The notes under the pieces are model-generated. The model did not search any database. It worked only from the letters and a program-made list of their open reading frames with translations, and was not told the origin of the DNA. From positions 310,001-374,000 of the forward strand of contig NZ_QGGZ01000011.1 of the NCBI RefSeq assembly GCF_003148825.1: a stretch of DNA of 64,000 nt, written 5' to 3'. Origin of the DNA: Streptomyces sp. CG 926. Its GTDB lineage: Bacteria; Actinomycetota; Actinomycetes; Streptomycetales; Streptomycetaceae. The translations under genes were made by a program, and so were the position numbers. Shown one piece after another: positions 1 through 7,746 of the stretch. Numbering within the stretch: position 1 is the first letter of the stretch; each line of letters begins with the position of its first letter.

Positions 1-115
1 GTGCCCCGTCCGGGTGTGGGGGAGTCGCCCGGACGGGTGGTGACAATGCGCCGTTCCTGGGGCCGGAGTTGGCCATTCCGGGGCGCGGCAAGGCATCGGT
101 TCCTCTTGGTGGGTA

Positions 116-133
116 GTTCAGCCGCCGTTCACG
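116..133 (+). promoter_or_regulatory. PHO box upstream of the PhoX phosphatase gene
   Basis: Two heptamers, GTTCAGC (116-122) and GTTCACG (127-133), lie exactly 11 bases apart, each matching six of seven positions of the Streptomyces PhoP direct-repeat unit GTTCACC. The site ends 68 bases before the start codon at 202. The spacing and the phosphatase gene downstream make PhoP control under phosphate limitation the natural inference. Binding is not shown by sequence alone. Confidence 0.75.
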
Positions 134-201
134 TGCGGGCGAGAGCGTGTGCGCCGACGACCGCACGACAGGCGCACCACCTCCCCACCCCTGGAGACCT
201 G

Positions 202-1641
202 ATGCCGCTCAGCCGCAGAGACTTCACCGCCCGTACCGTCATCGCCGGCGCGGGAGTCGCGCTCACCGGGACGGTCGGCGCCCTCGCCACCGCCCCGGGG
301 GCGCTCGCCGCCGAGGACAGCACCGATCGCGACGCGCACGGGCGGCCCTGCGAGCCCGGCTACGGCCCGCTCGTCCCCGACCCGGCCGGACTGCTGGCCC
401 TGCCCGCCGGGTTCACGTACCGCGTCATCACGCACAGCGGGGTCACCAAGCTGGACTCCGGCGAGAGCACCCCGTCCAACCACGACGGGACCGCCGCCTT
501 CGAGGGCCACCGCGGGGTCACCCTCCTCGTCAACAACCACGAGCTCAAGGGCAAGCGGGAGAGCTGGCCCCACCCCGTCCCGCTCACCGACGGCCTGGTC
601 TACGACCCGGCAGCGGCCGGCGGGTGCACGGTCGTCGAGGTCCGGCGCGGCGGCGAGGTCGCCGAATGGGTGGGCGTCGCCGGTACGTCGACCAACTGCG
701 CGGGCGGCGCCACCCCCTGGAACACCTGGCTGACCTGCGAGGAGACCGAGGACCTCGCGGGGAAGAACGGCATGACCAAGGACCACGGGTACGTCTTCGA
801 GGTCGACCCGCACGACCGGCGTGCCAACCGCGACCCGCGGCCGATCAAGGCCTTCGGCCGGTACGCCCACGAGGCCGTGGTCATCGACCCGCGCCAGGGC
901 CACGCCTACCTCACCGAGGACGCCTCCGGCCCCAACGGCCTGCTCTACCGCTGGACCCCGCCCCGCGGGTTCCACCACGGGCGCGGCAGGCTCCGTACGC
1001 TCGCGGCCGACGCAGGTGTGCTCCAGGCCGCCAAGTGCATCGACAGCTCCGGCCGGTTCGTCGACGACTTCTCGCGCGCCACCAAGATCGGCACCGTGTA
1101 CGGGGTCGACTGGGTGGACGTGCCCGACCGCGACGCCCGGACCGTACCGGTGCGCAAGCAGTTCGCCGACGGGGTGGTGACGCGCGGGCGCAAGCTGGAG
1201 GGCATGTGGTGGGCGGACGGCGGCGCGTACTTCGTCTCGTCCTACGCCCGTGAGGAGAGCCCGGGCGCGGCCCACGACGGTCAGGTCTGGTTCTACGACC
1301 CCAAGCGGCGCACGGTCCGGCTCACCGTCCTCATCGGGGTCAACGCCACCCCGTCGGTCGACGGCGGCTACGACGGCCCCGACAACATCACCGTGTCGCC
1401 GTACGGCGGCCTGATCATCGCGGAGGACGGCTCGGGGCTGCAGCACCTGTTCGGCGCGACCGAGTCGGGACGCACCTACCCGCTGGCGCGCAACGAGCTG
1501 AACAACGGGTCGGTGGAGGAGCCGGAGTACTCCGAATTCACCGGTGTCTGCTTCTCGCCGGACGGGCGCACGCTGTACGCCAACATCCAGGACCCGGGCA
1601 TCATGCTGGCCATCACCGGGCCGTGGCGGCGCGGGCACTGA
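202..1641 (+). CDS. phoX: PhoX-type (DUF839) Tat-exported alkaline phosphatase
   Basis: A 479-residue protein of the PhoX/DUF839 family, calcium/iron-dependent phosphomonoesterases that free phosphate from organic esters outside the cell. The N-terminus carries a twin-arginine signal (SRRDF at residues 4-8) followed by a hydrophobic, Ala/Gly-rich segment ending near residue 35 with an ALAA-type cleavage site. Family features in the mature part include the Ser/Gly/Asn-rich SNHDGTA stretch, NNHE, TCEE and the acidic EDGSG segment. The reading frame is open to base 1, but the Tat signal and a GGAG at 193-196 choose ATG 202. A PHO box precedes it. Some DUF839 proteins are not proven phosphatases, so the activity is inferred from family plus regulation. 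Confidence 0.85.
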   Translation: MPLSRRDFTARTVIAGAGVALTGTVGALATAPGALAAEDSTDRDAHGRPCEPGYGPLVPDPAGLLALPAGFTYRVITHSGVTKLDSGESTPSNHDGTAAFEGHRGVTLLVNNHELKGKRESWPHPVPLTDGLVYDPAAAGGCTVVEVRRGGEVAEWVGVAGTSTNCAGGATPWNTWLTCEETEDLAGKNGMTKDHGYVFEVDPHDRRANRDPRPIKAFGRYAHEAVVIDPRQGHAYLTEDASGPNGLLYRWTPPRGFHHGRGRLRTLAADAGVLQAAKCIDSSGRFVDDFSRATKIGTVYGVDWVDVPDRDARTVPVRKQFADGVVTRGRKLEGMWWADGGAYFVSSYAREESPGAAHDGQVWFYDPKRRTVRLTVLIGVNATPSVDGGYDGPDNITVSPYGGLIIAEDGSGLQHLFGATESGRTYPLARNELNNGSVEEPEYSEFTGVCFSPDGRTLYANIQDPGIMLAITGPWRRGH

Positions 1642-1651
1642 CGTCGACGGC

Positions 1652-1700
1652 GCCCCGGCGCGGGCGCCACGCGGGCGGCCCGCGGTGCGGGCGCCGGGGC
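1652..1700. terminator. Bidirectional hairpin between convergent genes
   Basis: A perfect 10-base inverted repeat, GCCCCGGCGC (1652-1661) and GCGCCGGGGC (1691-1700), brackets a G+C-rich loop between the stop codon of phoX and the stop of the convergent small gene. There is no T-run, which is usual for terminators in this genome. Confidence 0.5.
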
Positions 1701-1714
1701 ACCGCACGGGCCGC

Positions 1715-1891
1715 CTACTGGGCCGGGGAAACCTCCGTGCGAGAGGCCTCGGCCCACTCGGCGAGCAGGAACTCGTACGCCTCCGAGGGCCACTCGCCGT
1801 CCACCCGGGTCTCGACAAGGTGCCGTATCGCCTCGTTCGCCTCTGCGGCGGACGGGCGGGCGGGACCCGCGGGGCTGAGTGTCTTGTACAT
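1715..1891 (-). CDS. Small conserved-looking hypothetical protein (58 aa)
   Basis: A 58-residue soluble acidic protein starting MYKTL, with a predicted helical body (AEANEAIRHLVETR) and a second helix rich in Ala and Glu near the C-terminus (YEFLLAEWAEA). No membrane segment, metal site or known motif is visible. The frame stays open to 1945 but ATG 1891 is the first start that gives a compact protein. It converges on phoX across the hairpin at 1652-1700. I do not recognise a function; short proteins of this look are common in Streptomyces. Confidence 0.55.
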   Translation of the reverse strand: MYKTLSPAGPARPSAAEANEAIRHLVETRVDGEWPSEAYEFLLAEWAEASRTEVSPAQ

Positions 1892-1993
1892 GGTTTCAAG
1901 GCTACGGGCGGGCACTGACAGCCACCTACGGATTACGCGTGGCATCCATCACCCGGATCGCGCACCGGTGGCCGCATGTGCCCGCCCACCTGC

Positions 1994-3247
1994 TCAGAGT
2001 GCCTGCGCGGCGGGCTTGACCATGCCGCGCACTGTGCGCGACTTCACAAAGTCGCCCATGGCGGTCATCTCCCATTCGCCGGAGAACTGCTTGATCAGCT
2101 TGGCCATCATCACGCCGGTCTGGGGCTCGGCACTCGTCAGGTCGAAGCGCACCAGCTCCTCGCCGCTCGCCGCGTCGATGAGCCTGCAGTAGGCCTTGGC
2201 CACCTCGGTGAACTTCTGGCCGGAGAAGGAATTGACCGTGAAGACCAGGCCGGTGGCGTCGGCGGGGATCCGGCCGAGGTCCACGACGATCACCTCGTCG
2301 TCGCCGGCGCCCTCACCGGTGAGGTTGTCACCGGAGTGCTTGACGGCGCCGCCGAGGATGGACAGCTTGCCGAAGTAGCAGCTGTCGATGTGGTTGCGCT
2401 GGGGGCCGTACGCGATGACGGAGGCGTCGAGGTCGATGTCCTTGCCGCGGAAGGCGGGCTCCCAGCCCAGTCCCATCTTGACCTGCGAGAGCAGCGGACG
2501 GCCGCCCTTGACGAGGGAGACGGTCTGGTTCTTCTGGAGGCTGACCCGACCCTTGTCGAGGTTGATCTTCCCGGCGCCGGCGCCGGCGGCGGGGGCCGGC
2601 GGCGCGGGCGGCGCGACGGGGGCGGCCGGGGCGGGAGCCGCGGGCTGGGTGGCGCCGCCGAGCCAGGGGGAGGCCGGGTAGGAGACCGGCGGGGCCGGGG
2701 GAGCGGCGGGCGCCGGCGGGGTCACGGCCTGGGGCGCCGCGGGCTCCTCGTCCACGGAGACCCCGAAGTCGGTGGCGATGCCGGCGAGGCCGTTAGCATA
2801 CCCCTGGCCGACCGCGCGCACCTTCCACACGCCACCGCGCAGGTAGATCTCGACGACGACGAGCGCGGTCTCCGTGCCCAGCTGCGGCGGGGTGAATCCG
2901 GCGATCACCGCGCCGCCGTCGGCGTTGCGCACGGTGGCGGTGGGCTCGATGCCCTGGAAGCTCTGCCCGGCGGCGTCCGGGCTGGCCGTGACCACGATTC
3001 GCTCGATGCCCGGGGGCACGGCGCCGGTGTCCACGGTGATCGAGTCCGGCGTCGAACCGCCGCCGGACCGGTAGCTGACACCGGGCCCGGTGGGCTGGTT
3101 GAAGAAGATGAAGTCGGCGTCGGAGCGCACCTTGCCGTCCGCCGTCAGGAGCAGCGCCGATACGTCGAGACGCACCGGCGCAGCCACGTCGACCGTCACG
3201 CGGACGGCATTGAGCGGCAGGTTGGATCCAGGGGTCATAGCGGTCAT
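1994..3247 (-). CDS. Two-domain TerD-family (TerD/TerA-like) stress protein
   Basis: A 417-residue cytoplasmic protein. Residues about 5-170 form a TerD-type beta-sandwich (LDVSALLLTADGKVRSDADF, then FFNQP, the region that binds calcium in characterised TerD proteins). A Pro/Ala-rich linker follows (about 178-240), then a second TerD/TerA-like domain (about 242-410; IDLDASVIAYG, GDNLTGEGAGDDE, NSFSGQKF). TerD proteins are linked to tellurite, phage and envelope stress, though their biochemistry is unclear. ATG 3247 (MTAMTPGSN) was chosen over ATG 3238 by family resemblance; neither has a strong Shine-Dalgarno. It stands alone here, without terB/terC. A RING-TerD protein lies at 43052-45655. 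Confidence 0.85.
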   Translation of the reverse strand: MTAMTPGSNLPLNAVRVTVDVAAPVRLDVSALLLTADGKVRSDADFIFFNQPTGPGVSYRSGGGSTPDSITVDTGAVPPGIERIVVTASPDAAGQSFQGIEPTATVRNADGGAVIAGFTPPQLGTETALVVVEIYLRGGVWKVRAVGQGYANGLAGIATDFGVSVDEEPAAPQAVTPPAPAAPPAPPVSYPASPWLGGATQPAAPAPAAPVAPPAPPAPAAGAGAGKINLDKGRVSLQKNQTVSLVKGGRPLLSQVKMGLGWEPAFRGKDIDLDASVIAYGPQRNHIDSCYFGKLSILGGAVKHSGDNLTGEGAGDDEVIVVDLGRIPADATGLVFTVNSFSGQKFTEVAKAYCRLIDAASGEELVRFDLTSAEPQTGVMMAKLIKQFSGEWEMTAMGDFVKSRTVRGMVKPAAQAL

Positions 3248-3348
3248 GCCCGGAGAACGACCGGAGGTGCTTTGCCGTTCCCTTACCCTCGCGACATTTC
3301 CGCGCCGCGTTTCCGTTCCGCTTGCGGCGGGTGGGCTCGTACGGCCGC

Positions 3349-3383
3349 GGGGAGCCCGCCGCCGAAACGGCGGTGGGCTCCCC
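3349..3383 (-). terminator. Strong hairpin after the 124-aa membrane protein gene
   Basis: GGGGAGCCC (3349-3357) pairs with GGGCTCCCC (3375-3383), continued by a G.T pair and CCGCCG/CGGCGG around an AAA loop, giving a nearly continuous 16-pair stem. It sits about 40 bases past the stop of the minus-strand gene at 3424-3798 and upstream of the TerD-family gene. Confidence 0.7.
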
Positions 3384-3423
3384 TGCCGGGCCCGCGTAGG
3401 GACGGGGGGTGACCTGCCGGATG

Positions 3424-3798
3424 TCAGGGACGACGTTCGAAACGGAAGACGGCCGCCGCACCCCAGGCCGTCACCCCGATGGTGAACCAGTCGTCCGTCC
3501 GGTCCGAGCCCATGAAGAACGCGATGAATCCGGCGATGAAGGCGATCAGGCCGCACACCCCCAGCGTGATGCCGAGCGCCGGGCGGACGGTACGCGCCAG
3601 CTGGCGGCGCAGGACGCGGCGGCGGGCGCGGCGCCGACGGCGCTTCAGCCGGCGGATCTCGGTCTTCTGCCGGGCGACCTCGCCGTTGCGGCAGAGCAGC
3701 TCGTGCTCGGCCGCGGCGATCAGGTCGTCCAGGGTGTGCCCCAGGACCGCCGGGGCGTTCGGGTGTTGCGGACCGTACTCATCGGGCATGCTGCTCAT
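3424..3798 (-). CDS. Small membrane protein with basic cytoplasmic segment
   Basis: A 124-residue protein, not recognised. Residues about 1-35 are acidic and helical (LDDLIAAAEHELLCRNG), about 36-65 are a strongly basic run rich in Arg (RRLKRRRRRARRRVLRRQ), and two hydrophobic segments follow (about 75-96, GLIAFIAGFIAFFMG; about 102-117). The basic run suggests an N-terminus facing the cytoplasm and possibly touching nucleic acid or lipid. ATG 3798 has AGGA six bases upstream. It follows another small membrane protein gene and an HTH gene, with strong hairpins on both sides. Confidence 0.65.
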   Translation of the reverse strand: MSSMPDEYGPQHPNAPAVLGHTLDDLIAAAEHELLCRNGEVARQKTEIRRLKRRRRRARRRVLRRQLARTVRPALGITLGVCGLIAFIAGFIAFFMGSDRTDDWFTIGVTAWGAAAVFRFERRP

Positions 3799-3827
3799 GG
3801 GATGTCCTTTCACAGGGGTGTCCGTCG

Positions 3828-3867
3828 GCCCGCTGCTCTCGGTTCGAAGGCCTGGCGAGCAGCGGGC
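3828..3867 (-). terminator. Hairpin between two small membrane protein genes
   Basis: An 11-base perfect inverted repeat, GCCCGCTGCTC (3828-3838) and GAGCAGCGGGC (3857-3867), with an 18-base loop. It lies directly after the minus-strand gene ending at 3884 and before the start of the next gene at 3798. Confidence 0.6.
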
Positions 3868-3883
3868 TTCATGCTGCGCGGGG

Positions 3884-4261
3884 TTACTGCAGCCGTACGG
3901 CGCAGACCGCGGTGAGTGCCGCGGCGCCGATCGTGAGCCAGAGCGGAGCCGCGAACGGCCAGCGCGGCAGAGCCGCCCAGATCTGACCGGGGGGGATCAG
4001 CTGCCAGCCCCCGTCCGCCCGTGTACGGCGCCCGTGGTTGCGGCGCCCCTGGCTACGGCGTCCGCGCCAGAGCCGCCCTTCGGTCTTTTCGGCCGCGCCC
4101 TCCTCGAGCCGGGCGAGACGCTGGGCGACCTCGGCGTACACGTGGTCGAGCTCTGGTTCGACGTCCCTGACGGTGAGCCGCGCACGGGCCCAGGCGTGCA
4201 GCGCCCGGAGGTGCCGGCCGTACCAATTCTCGAAGCCGAGGTTTTCGCCCTCGTTCGTCAT
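3884..4261 (-). CDS. Single-pass C-tail-anchored small protein
   Basis: A 125-residue protein of unknown function. The N-terminal half is helical with many Trp, Arg and Glu residues (WYGRHLRALHAWARARLTV, then a helix ending LARLEEGAAE); a basic Arg/Gly patch follows (about 66-82), and a hydrophobic segment near the end (about 100-121, APLWLTIGAAALTAVCAV) would anchor it with its C-terminus at or across the membrane. ATG 4261 is chosen over ATG 4267 because GAGG sits seven bases upstream of it. Flanked by hairpins at 4303-4346 and 3828-3867. Confidence 0.65.
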   Translation of the reverse strand: MTNEGENLGFENWYGRHLRALHAWARARLTVRDVEPELDHVYAEVAQRLARLEEGAAEKTEGRLWRGRRSQGRRNHGRRTRADGGWQLIPPGQIWAALPRWPFAAPLWLTIGAAALTAVCAVRLQ

Positions 4262-4302
4262 GTGCATCCTCTTTCCAACTTGGCTCTCACTGGCCGGGTA
4301 GT

Positions 4303-4346
4303 GGGCGGGGCCGTCGCCTGGTTGCAGCCGTACGACGGCCCCGCCC
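4303..4346 (-). terminator. 14-pair hairpin after the HTH gene
   Basis: GGGCGGGGCCGTCG (4303-4316) and CGACGGCCCCGCCC (4333-4346) form a perfect 14-base stem with a 16-base loop. It lies between the stop of the HTH gene (4370) and the start of the next minus-strand gene (4261), so it may end or attenuate transcription there. Confidence 0.65.
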
Positions 4347-4369
4347 GCGTGTGTGCGGGACTGCCGTGG

Positions 4370-5014
4370 TCACTCGTCGCTTTCGATGTAGCCGGTCTTC
4401 TCGCCGAAGGGGCGGAGGGCCTCCTTCAGGCTGGGAAACTTCTCCTCGGCGCGCTTGACGGCCGTACGCACCGTCCGGCGGGACACCCCGAGCCGCTTGG
4501 CGATCTTCGCGTCGCTGAGCAGGGCGCCCTCCTCGCTGAAACGCATTTCGAGGATGGCGCGCTGACGGCCTTTGAAGTGCCTGCGGAAGAGGTTCCAGAA
4601 CGCGTTGAGCTCGTCCGGGGCGAACCGGAAGTCGTCCTTGTCCTCGTCCTCGTTCCGGTTCTCGGGTTCCGGTGGCTCGTCGTCGGGGCCGCCGGGGTCG
4701 ACGAGGTGGTCGAAGTACGTCGTGGGGTACGCGTTCCTGCGGTCGCGGTTCTCCTTCCGGTTCAGGATCTTGATCTGGTTGAAGATCTCGTCGGTGAGGA
4801 GGTCCGTCACCTCCTCCAGTCCGGGATTCCTGTCGGCCTGGTCGAGTCGTACGAGCAGGCAAATGGCCGCCTCGCTCATGACCTGGATCTTGCTATCGCC
4901 CGATAGGGCGCGGAAGTCAGGGCTGACCAGTGCCCTCGACTCTGCGGCCCGGTACGCCTCGCGAAGGGTCTCGCGCGGCGGAGGCCCGCATCGCTGGGCA
5001 GGAATCTCGGTCAC
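4370..5014 (-). CDS. Sigma-region-4-like helix-turn-helix protein
   Basis: A 214-residue protein with a C-terminal HTH (about residues 138-195) that resembles sigma-70 region 4 (RQRAILEMRF, then SDAKIAKRLGVSRRTVRTAVKR). There is no recognisable sigma region 2, so it is more likely a DNA-binding regulator than a full sigma factor. The middle is very acidic (PEPENRNEDEDKDD, about 115-130). GTG 5014 is preceded by GGAGG at 5021-5025 with ideal spacing; the open frame upstream to 5209 lacks such a site. A/T-ending and lysine codons are more common than in neighbours, a mild hint of transfer. Two small membrane protein genes follow on the same strand. Confidence 0.7.
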   Translation of the reverse strand: MTEIPAQRCGPPPRETLREAYRAAESRALVSPDFRALSGDSKIQVMSEAAICLLVRLDQADRNPGLEEVTDLLTDEIFNQIKILNRKENRDRRNAYPTTYFDHLVDPGGPDDEPPEPENRNEDEDKDDFRFAPDELNAFWNLFRRHFKGRQRAILEMRFSEEGALLSDAKIAKRLGVSRRTVRTAVKRAEEKFPSLKEALRPFGEKTGYIESDE

Positions 5015-5312
5015 CGGTTGCCTCCACGCACTTGCCGACTCGGGGGTGGGACCGCCTGAAGGTGGTCCTACCCCTTGCGGAAATCGGCGGCAAAGTAGCC
5101 CGAGGCATCCATGTGGGTGCAGTTGACGGAGCGCCACATGGAGAGGGGGTGTTGCGTACGAAAGGCGGCCGCCCTCCCGGGATCGGGAAGGCGGCCGCTC
5201 GGGTCGCACGGGGCTGGGGCTGTGAAGCCGGGCCCCTTCGACGGTGCCGGTGGTGGCGCCGGTGGTGGTTGCGGTGGTCGTTCCGGCTGCCGTAGCGCGG
5301 CGCGCGTTCCGC
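5015..5312. other. Gene-free stretch between HTH gene and aldehyde dehydrogenase
   Basis: Holds the presumed promoter of the HTH gene (right of 5014), the terminator at 5165-5198 and a GGTGG-rich simple stretch (about 5240-5282, variations on GGTGGTGGC). No convincing gene is seen. Confidence 0.5.
5165..5198 (-). terminator. Terminator of the aldehyde dehydrogenase gene
   Basis: GCGGCCGCCCTCCC (5165-5178) pairs with GGGAAGGCGGCCGC (5185-5198) with one mismatch and a six-base loop. On the minus strand the stem is followed by CTTTCG, so it fits the end of the gene whose stop is at 5313. Confidence 0.65.
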
Positions 5313-6836
5313 TCAGCCTCCGGTGACCTGGCGCGGCAGTCCCAGCGGGTTGGACTCGCGCAGCTCCGGCGGAAGGAGCGCGTCCGGCACGGACTGGTAG
5401 GCCACCGGCCGCAGCCAGCGCTCGATCGCGGTGCCGCCCACCGAGGTGGAGTGCGAGGTGGCCGCCGGGTAGGGGCCGCCGTGGTGCTGGGCCGGGGCCA
5501 CCGCCACCCCGGTCGGCCAGCCGTTGACCACGATCCGCCCCGCCAGCCCGGTGACCTGCCCGATCAGCGCGGCGGCCGGACCCGGCGCGCCCTCGGTCTC
5601 GGCGGCCGACAGCTGGAGCGTGGCGCTCAGGTTCCCGCCGAGGAGCCCGAGGACCGCGCCCGCCTCGTCCTGATCGGCGTACCGCACGACGACGGTGACC
5701 GGACCGAAGCACTCCTCCAGGAGGACGTCGTACGCACCGCCCTCCAGGAGCTGTTCGGCCCGCACGGTCAGATAGCCCGCCCCGACGGTGTGTTCCCCGC
5801 CGGAACCGGGGGTCACGGGTGCGTCGACGCCGGGCAGCGCGGTCCGTTCGCGTACCCCGGAGACGAAGTTCTCCCGCATCCGGTGGTCGAGCAGCACCCC
5901 CGGCTCGATCTCCCCGAGCGCCTTGGTGAGCTCTCCGGTGATCCGGTCGCCGTCCGGGCCCTCGGGGACCAGTACCAGGCCGGGCTTCACGCAGAACTGC
6001 CCGACGCCGAGGGTGACCGAGCCCGCGAGCCCGGCGCCGATCTCCTCGGCGCGTTCGGCGGCGGCGGCCGGGGTGACCACGACGGGGTTCAGGGAGCCCA
6101 GTTCACCGTGGAAGGGGATCGGCACGGGCCGGGCGGCGGCCGCGTCGAACAGAGCCCGCCCGCCCCGGATGGAACCGGTGAATCCGGCGGCCGCCACCAA
6201 GGGGTGGCGGATCAGCTCCAGGCCGGCGTCGAACCCGTGGACCACGCTCACCACTTCGGCCGGGAGCCCGGTCGCGACTGCGGCCCGGCGCAGCAGCGAG
6301 GCGCACAGCTCGGAGGTGGCGGGGTGGTCGGGGTGCGCCTTGACGACCACGGGGCAGCCGGCCGCGAGCGCGCTCGCGGTGTCGCCGCCGGGGACGGAGA
6401 AGGCGAGCGGGAAGTTGGAGGCGGCGTAGACGGCGACCACGCCGAGCGGGATCTTGTAGCGGCGCAGCTCGGGGCGCGGCGGGCTGAGGGTGGGATCGGC
6501 ACGGTCGATCCGGATGTCGAGGTAGGACCCGGCGTCCACGGCGTCGGCGAAGGCGCGCAGCTGGCCGGTGGTGCGGGCCAGTTCGCCGGTGAGCCGGCCC
6601 GGGCCCAGCGCGGTCTCGGCGTCGGCGGCCTCGATCACATGGGCGGCCGACTCGTCCAGCAGCGCGGCGGCCGCACGCAGGAAGGCCGCGCGGACGGTGG
6701 CATCGGCGAGCGCGCCGCGGGCGGCGTGGGCGGCCCGTACCGCTTCGTCCACCTCCTGGGGTGTGGCCTCCACCGCAACCTGTTCGCGCTGCTTCCCGGT
6801 GCGGGGGTCCACACTCCAGACTGAAGTCGTTGTCAT
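5313..6836 (-). CDS. Alpha-ketoglutaric semialdehyde dehydrogenase family aldehyde dehydrogenase
   Basis: A 507-residue NAD(P)-dependent aldehyde dehydrogenase that best fits the 2,5-dioxovalerate (alpha-ketoglutaric semialdehyde) dehydrogenase branch, the last step of non-phosphorylating sugar-acid and hydroxyproline catabolism. The catalytic Cys is in GQFCVKPG (about residue 285), the general-base Glu in FHGELGSLNP (about 245), and the nucleotide-binding segment contains ASNFPLAFS and KAHPDHP. Length is normal. ATG 6836 has GGAGG nine bases upstream. It is divergent from an IclR regulator with a perfect palindrome between them, which suggests local control by a sugar-acid-like effector. No other pathway gene is next to it. 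Confidence 0.85.
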   Translation of the reverse strand: MTTTSVWSVDPRTGKQREQVAVEATPQEVDEAVRAAHAARGALADATVRAAFLRAAAALLDESAAHVIEAADAETALGPGRLTGELARTTGQLRAFADAVDAGSYLDIRIDRADPTLSPPRPELRRYKIPLGVVAVYAASNFPLAFSVPGGDTASALAAGCPVVVKAHPDHPATSELCASLLRRAAVATGLPAEVVSVVHGFDAGLELIRHPLVAAAGFTGSIRGGRALFDAAAARPVPIPFHGELGSLNPVVVTPAAAAERAEEIGAGLAGSVTLGVGQFCVKPGLVLVPEGPDGDRITGELTKALGEIEPGVLLDHRMRENFVSGVRERTALPGVDAPVTPGSGGEHTVGAGYLTVRAEQLLEGGAYDVLLEECFGPVTVVVRYADQDEAGAVLGLLGGNLSATLQLSAAETEGAPGPAAALIGQVTGLAGRIVVNGWPTGVAVAPAQHHGGPYPAATSHSTSVGGTAIERWLRPVAYQSVPDALLPPELRESNPLGLPRQVTGG

Positions 6837-6855
6837 GGCCCGCCGCCTCCTGGAT

Positions 6856-6873
6856 CGTTCAGTATTCTGAACG
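6856..6873. promoter_or_regulatory. Perfect 18-base palindrome, candidate IclR operator
   Basis: CGTTCAG (6856-6862), TATT, CTGAACG (6867-6873) forms a perfect inverted repeat 20 bases upstream of the dehydrogenase start and 90 upstream of the IclR gene start. IclR-family proteins bind short palindromes in such divergent regions, so it is the obvious candidate operator. Confidence 0.7.
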
Positions 6874-6963
6874 TCGTTCTGGTGGATGAATGATCACATC
6901 TGCTGTGGACTCTATTTCCGCGTCCTCGGCGTGACAAGAGGCGACCAGAGGGGGAGCAGGCGT

Positions 6964-7746
6964 ATGACGACGGCCGAGTCGGGGATTCCGGTCCAGGCGG
7001 CGCCGGTCAAATCGGCGGTGCGGACCGTTCTGCTGCTGGAGCATTTCGCCGCGCGACCGGGCCTGCACAGCCTGGCCGACATCCAGAACGACCTCTCGCT
7101 GCCGAAGTCCAGCCTCTACATGCTGCTGCGGACGCTGGTGAACCTGGGGTGGGTGGAGACGGACGCGACGGGCACCCGGTACGGCATCGGCGTACGGGCC
7201 CTGCTGGTCGGCAGCTCGTACATCGACGGCGACGAGGTGGTCGCCGCCGCCCGGCCCACCCTGGACCGGCTCTCCGACGACACGACGGAGACGATCCACC
7301 TGGCCCGACTGGACGGGACGAGCGTGGTCTACCTCGCCACCCGGCAGTCCCAGCACTACCTGCGCCCCTTCACCCGGGTCGGGCGGCGGCTGCCCGTGCA
7401 CTCGACGGCGCTGGGCAAGGCCCTGCTGGCCACGCACACGGACCAGGAGGTACGGGGGCTGCTGCCGCGGCGGCTGGAGGCGGTCACCGAGCACACCGTC
7501 ACCGACCGGGAGCAGCTGATCGAGGAGTTGGCGCTGGTGCGGGAGCAGGGGTACGCGGTGGACCGGGAGGAGAACACGCTCGGGCTGCGCTGCTTCGGAG
7601 TGGCCGTGCCGTACCGGACGCCGGCGCGGGACGCGGTGAGCTGCTCGGTGCCGGTGGCCCGGCTGACGGGGGAGCACGAGCAGCTCATCAAGGCGGCGCT
7701 GTTCGAGGCGCGGGACCGCCTGTCGGTGGTGACGCGCCGCATGTGA
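6964..7746 (+). CDS. IclR-family transcriptional regulator
   Basis: A 260-residue regulator. Residues about 14-75 are the winged HTH (VRTVLLLEHF, then LSLPKSSLYMLLRTLVNLGWVE), and about 90-255 the IclR effector-binding (GAF-like) domain with HLARLDGTSVVYL, the typical HSTALGKALLA and the conserved RGYAVDREEN-type segment followed by LGLRCFGVAVPY. ATG 6964 has GGGGGAGC upstream; the open frame to 6886 would place the start inside the operator region. It probably controls the divergent aldehyde dehydrogenase gene and itself. The last codons lie inside a 14-base tandem repeat. Confidence 0.9.
   Translation: MTTAESGIPVQAAPVKSAVRTVLLLEHFAARPGLHSLADIQNDLSLPKSSLYMLLRTLVNLGWVETDATGTRYGIGVRALLVGSSYIDGDEVVAAARPTLDRLSDDTTETIHLARLDGTSVVYLATRQSQHYLRPFTRVGRRLPVHSTALGKALLATHTDQEVRGLLPRRLEAVTEHTVTDREQLIEELALVREQGYAVDREENTLGLRCFGVAVPYRTPARDAVSCSVPVARLTGEHEQLIKAALFEARDRLSVVTRRM

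Noticed and set aside
118-1899. 593-residue minus-strand open frame opposite phoX
   Set aside because: Arg/Pro/Val/Gly-rich shadow typical of high-G+C DNA; the plus-strand gene has a Tat signal, family motifs and regulation.
4370-5014. Complete sigma-70 family factor
   Set aside because: Only the region-4-like HTH is visible; the part expected to hold region 2 lacks its motifs.
3349-5198. Integron-like gene cassettes
   Set aside because: Hairpins do not share a common sequence or an attC-like structure and no integrase is present.
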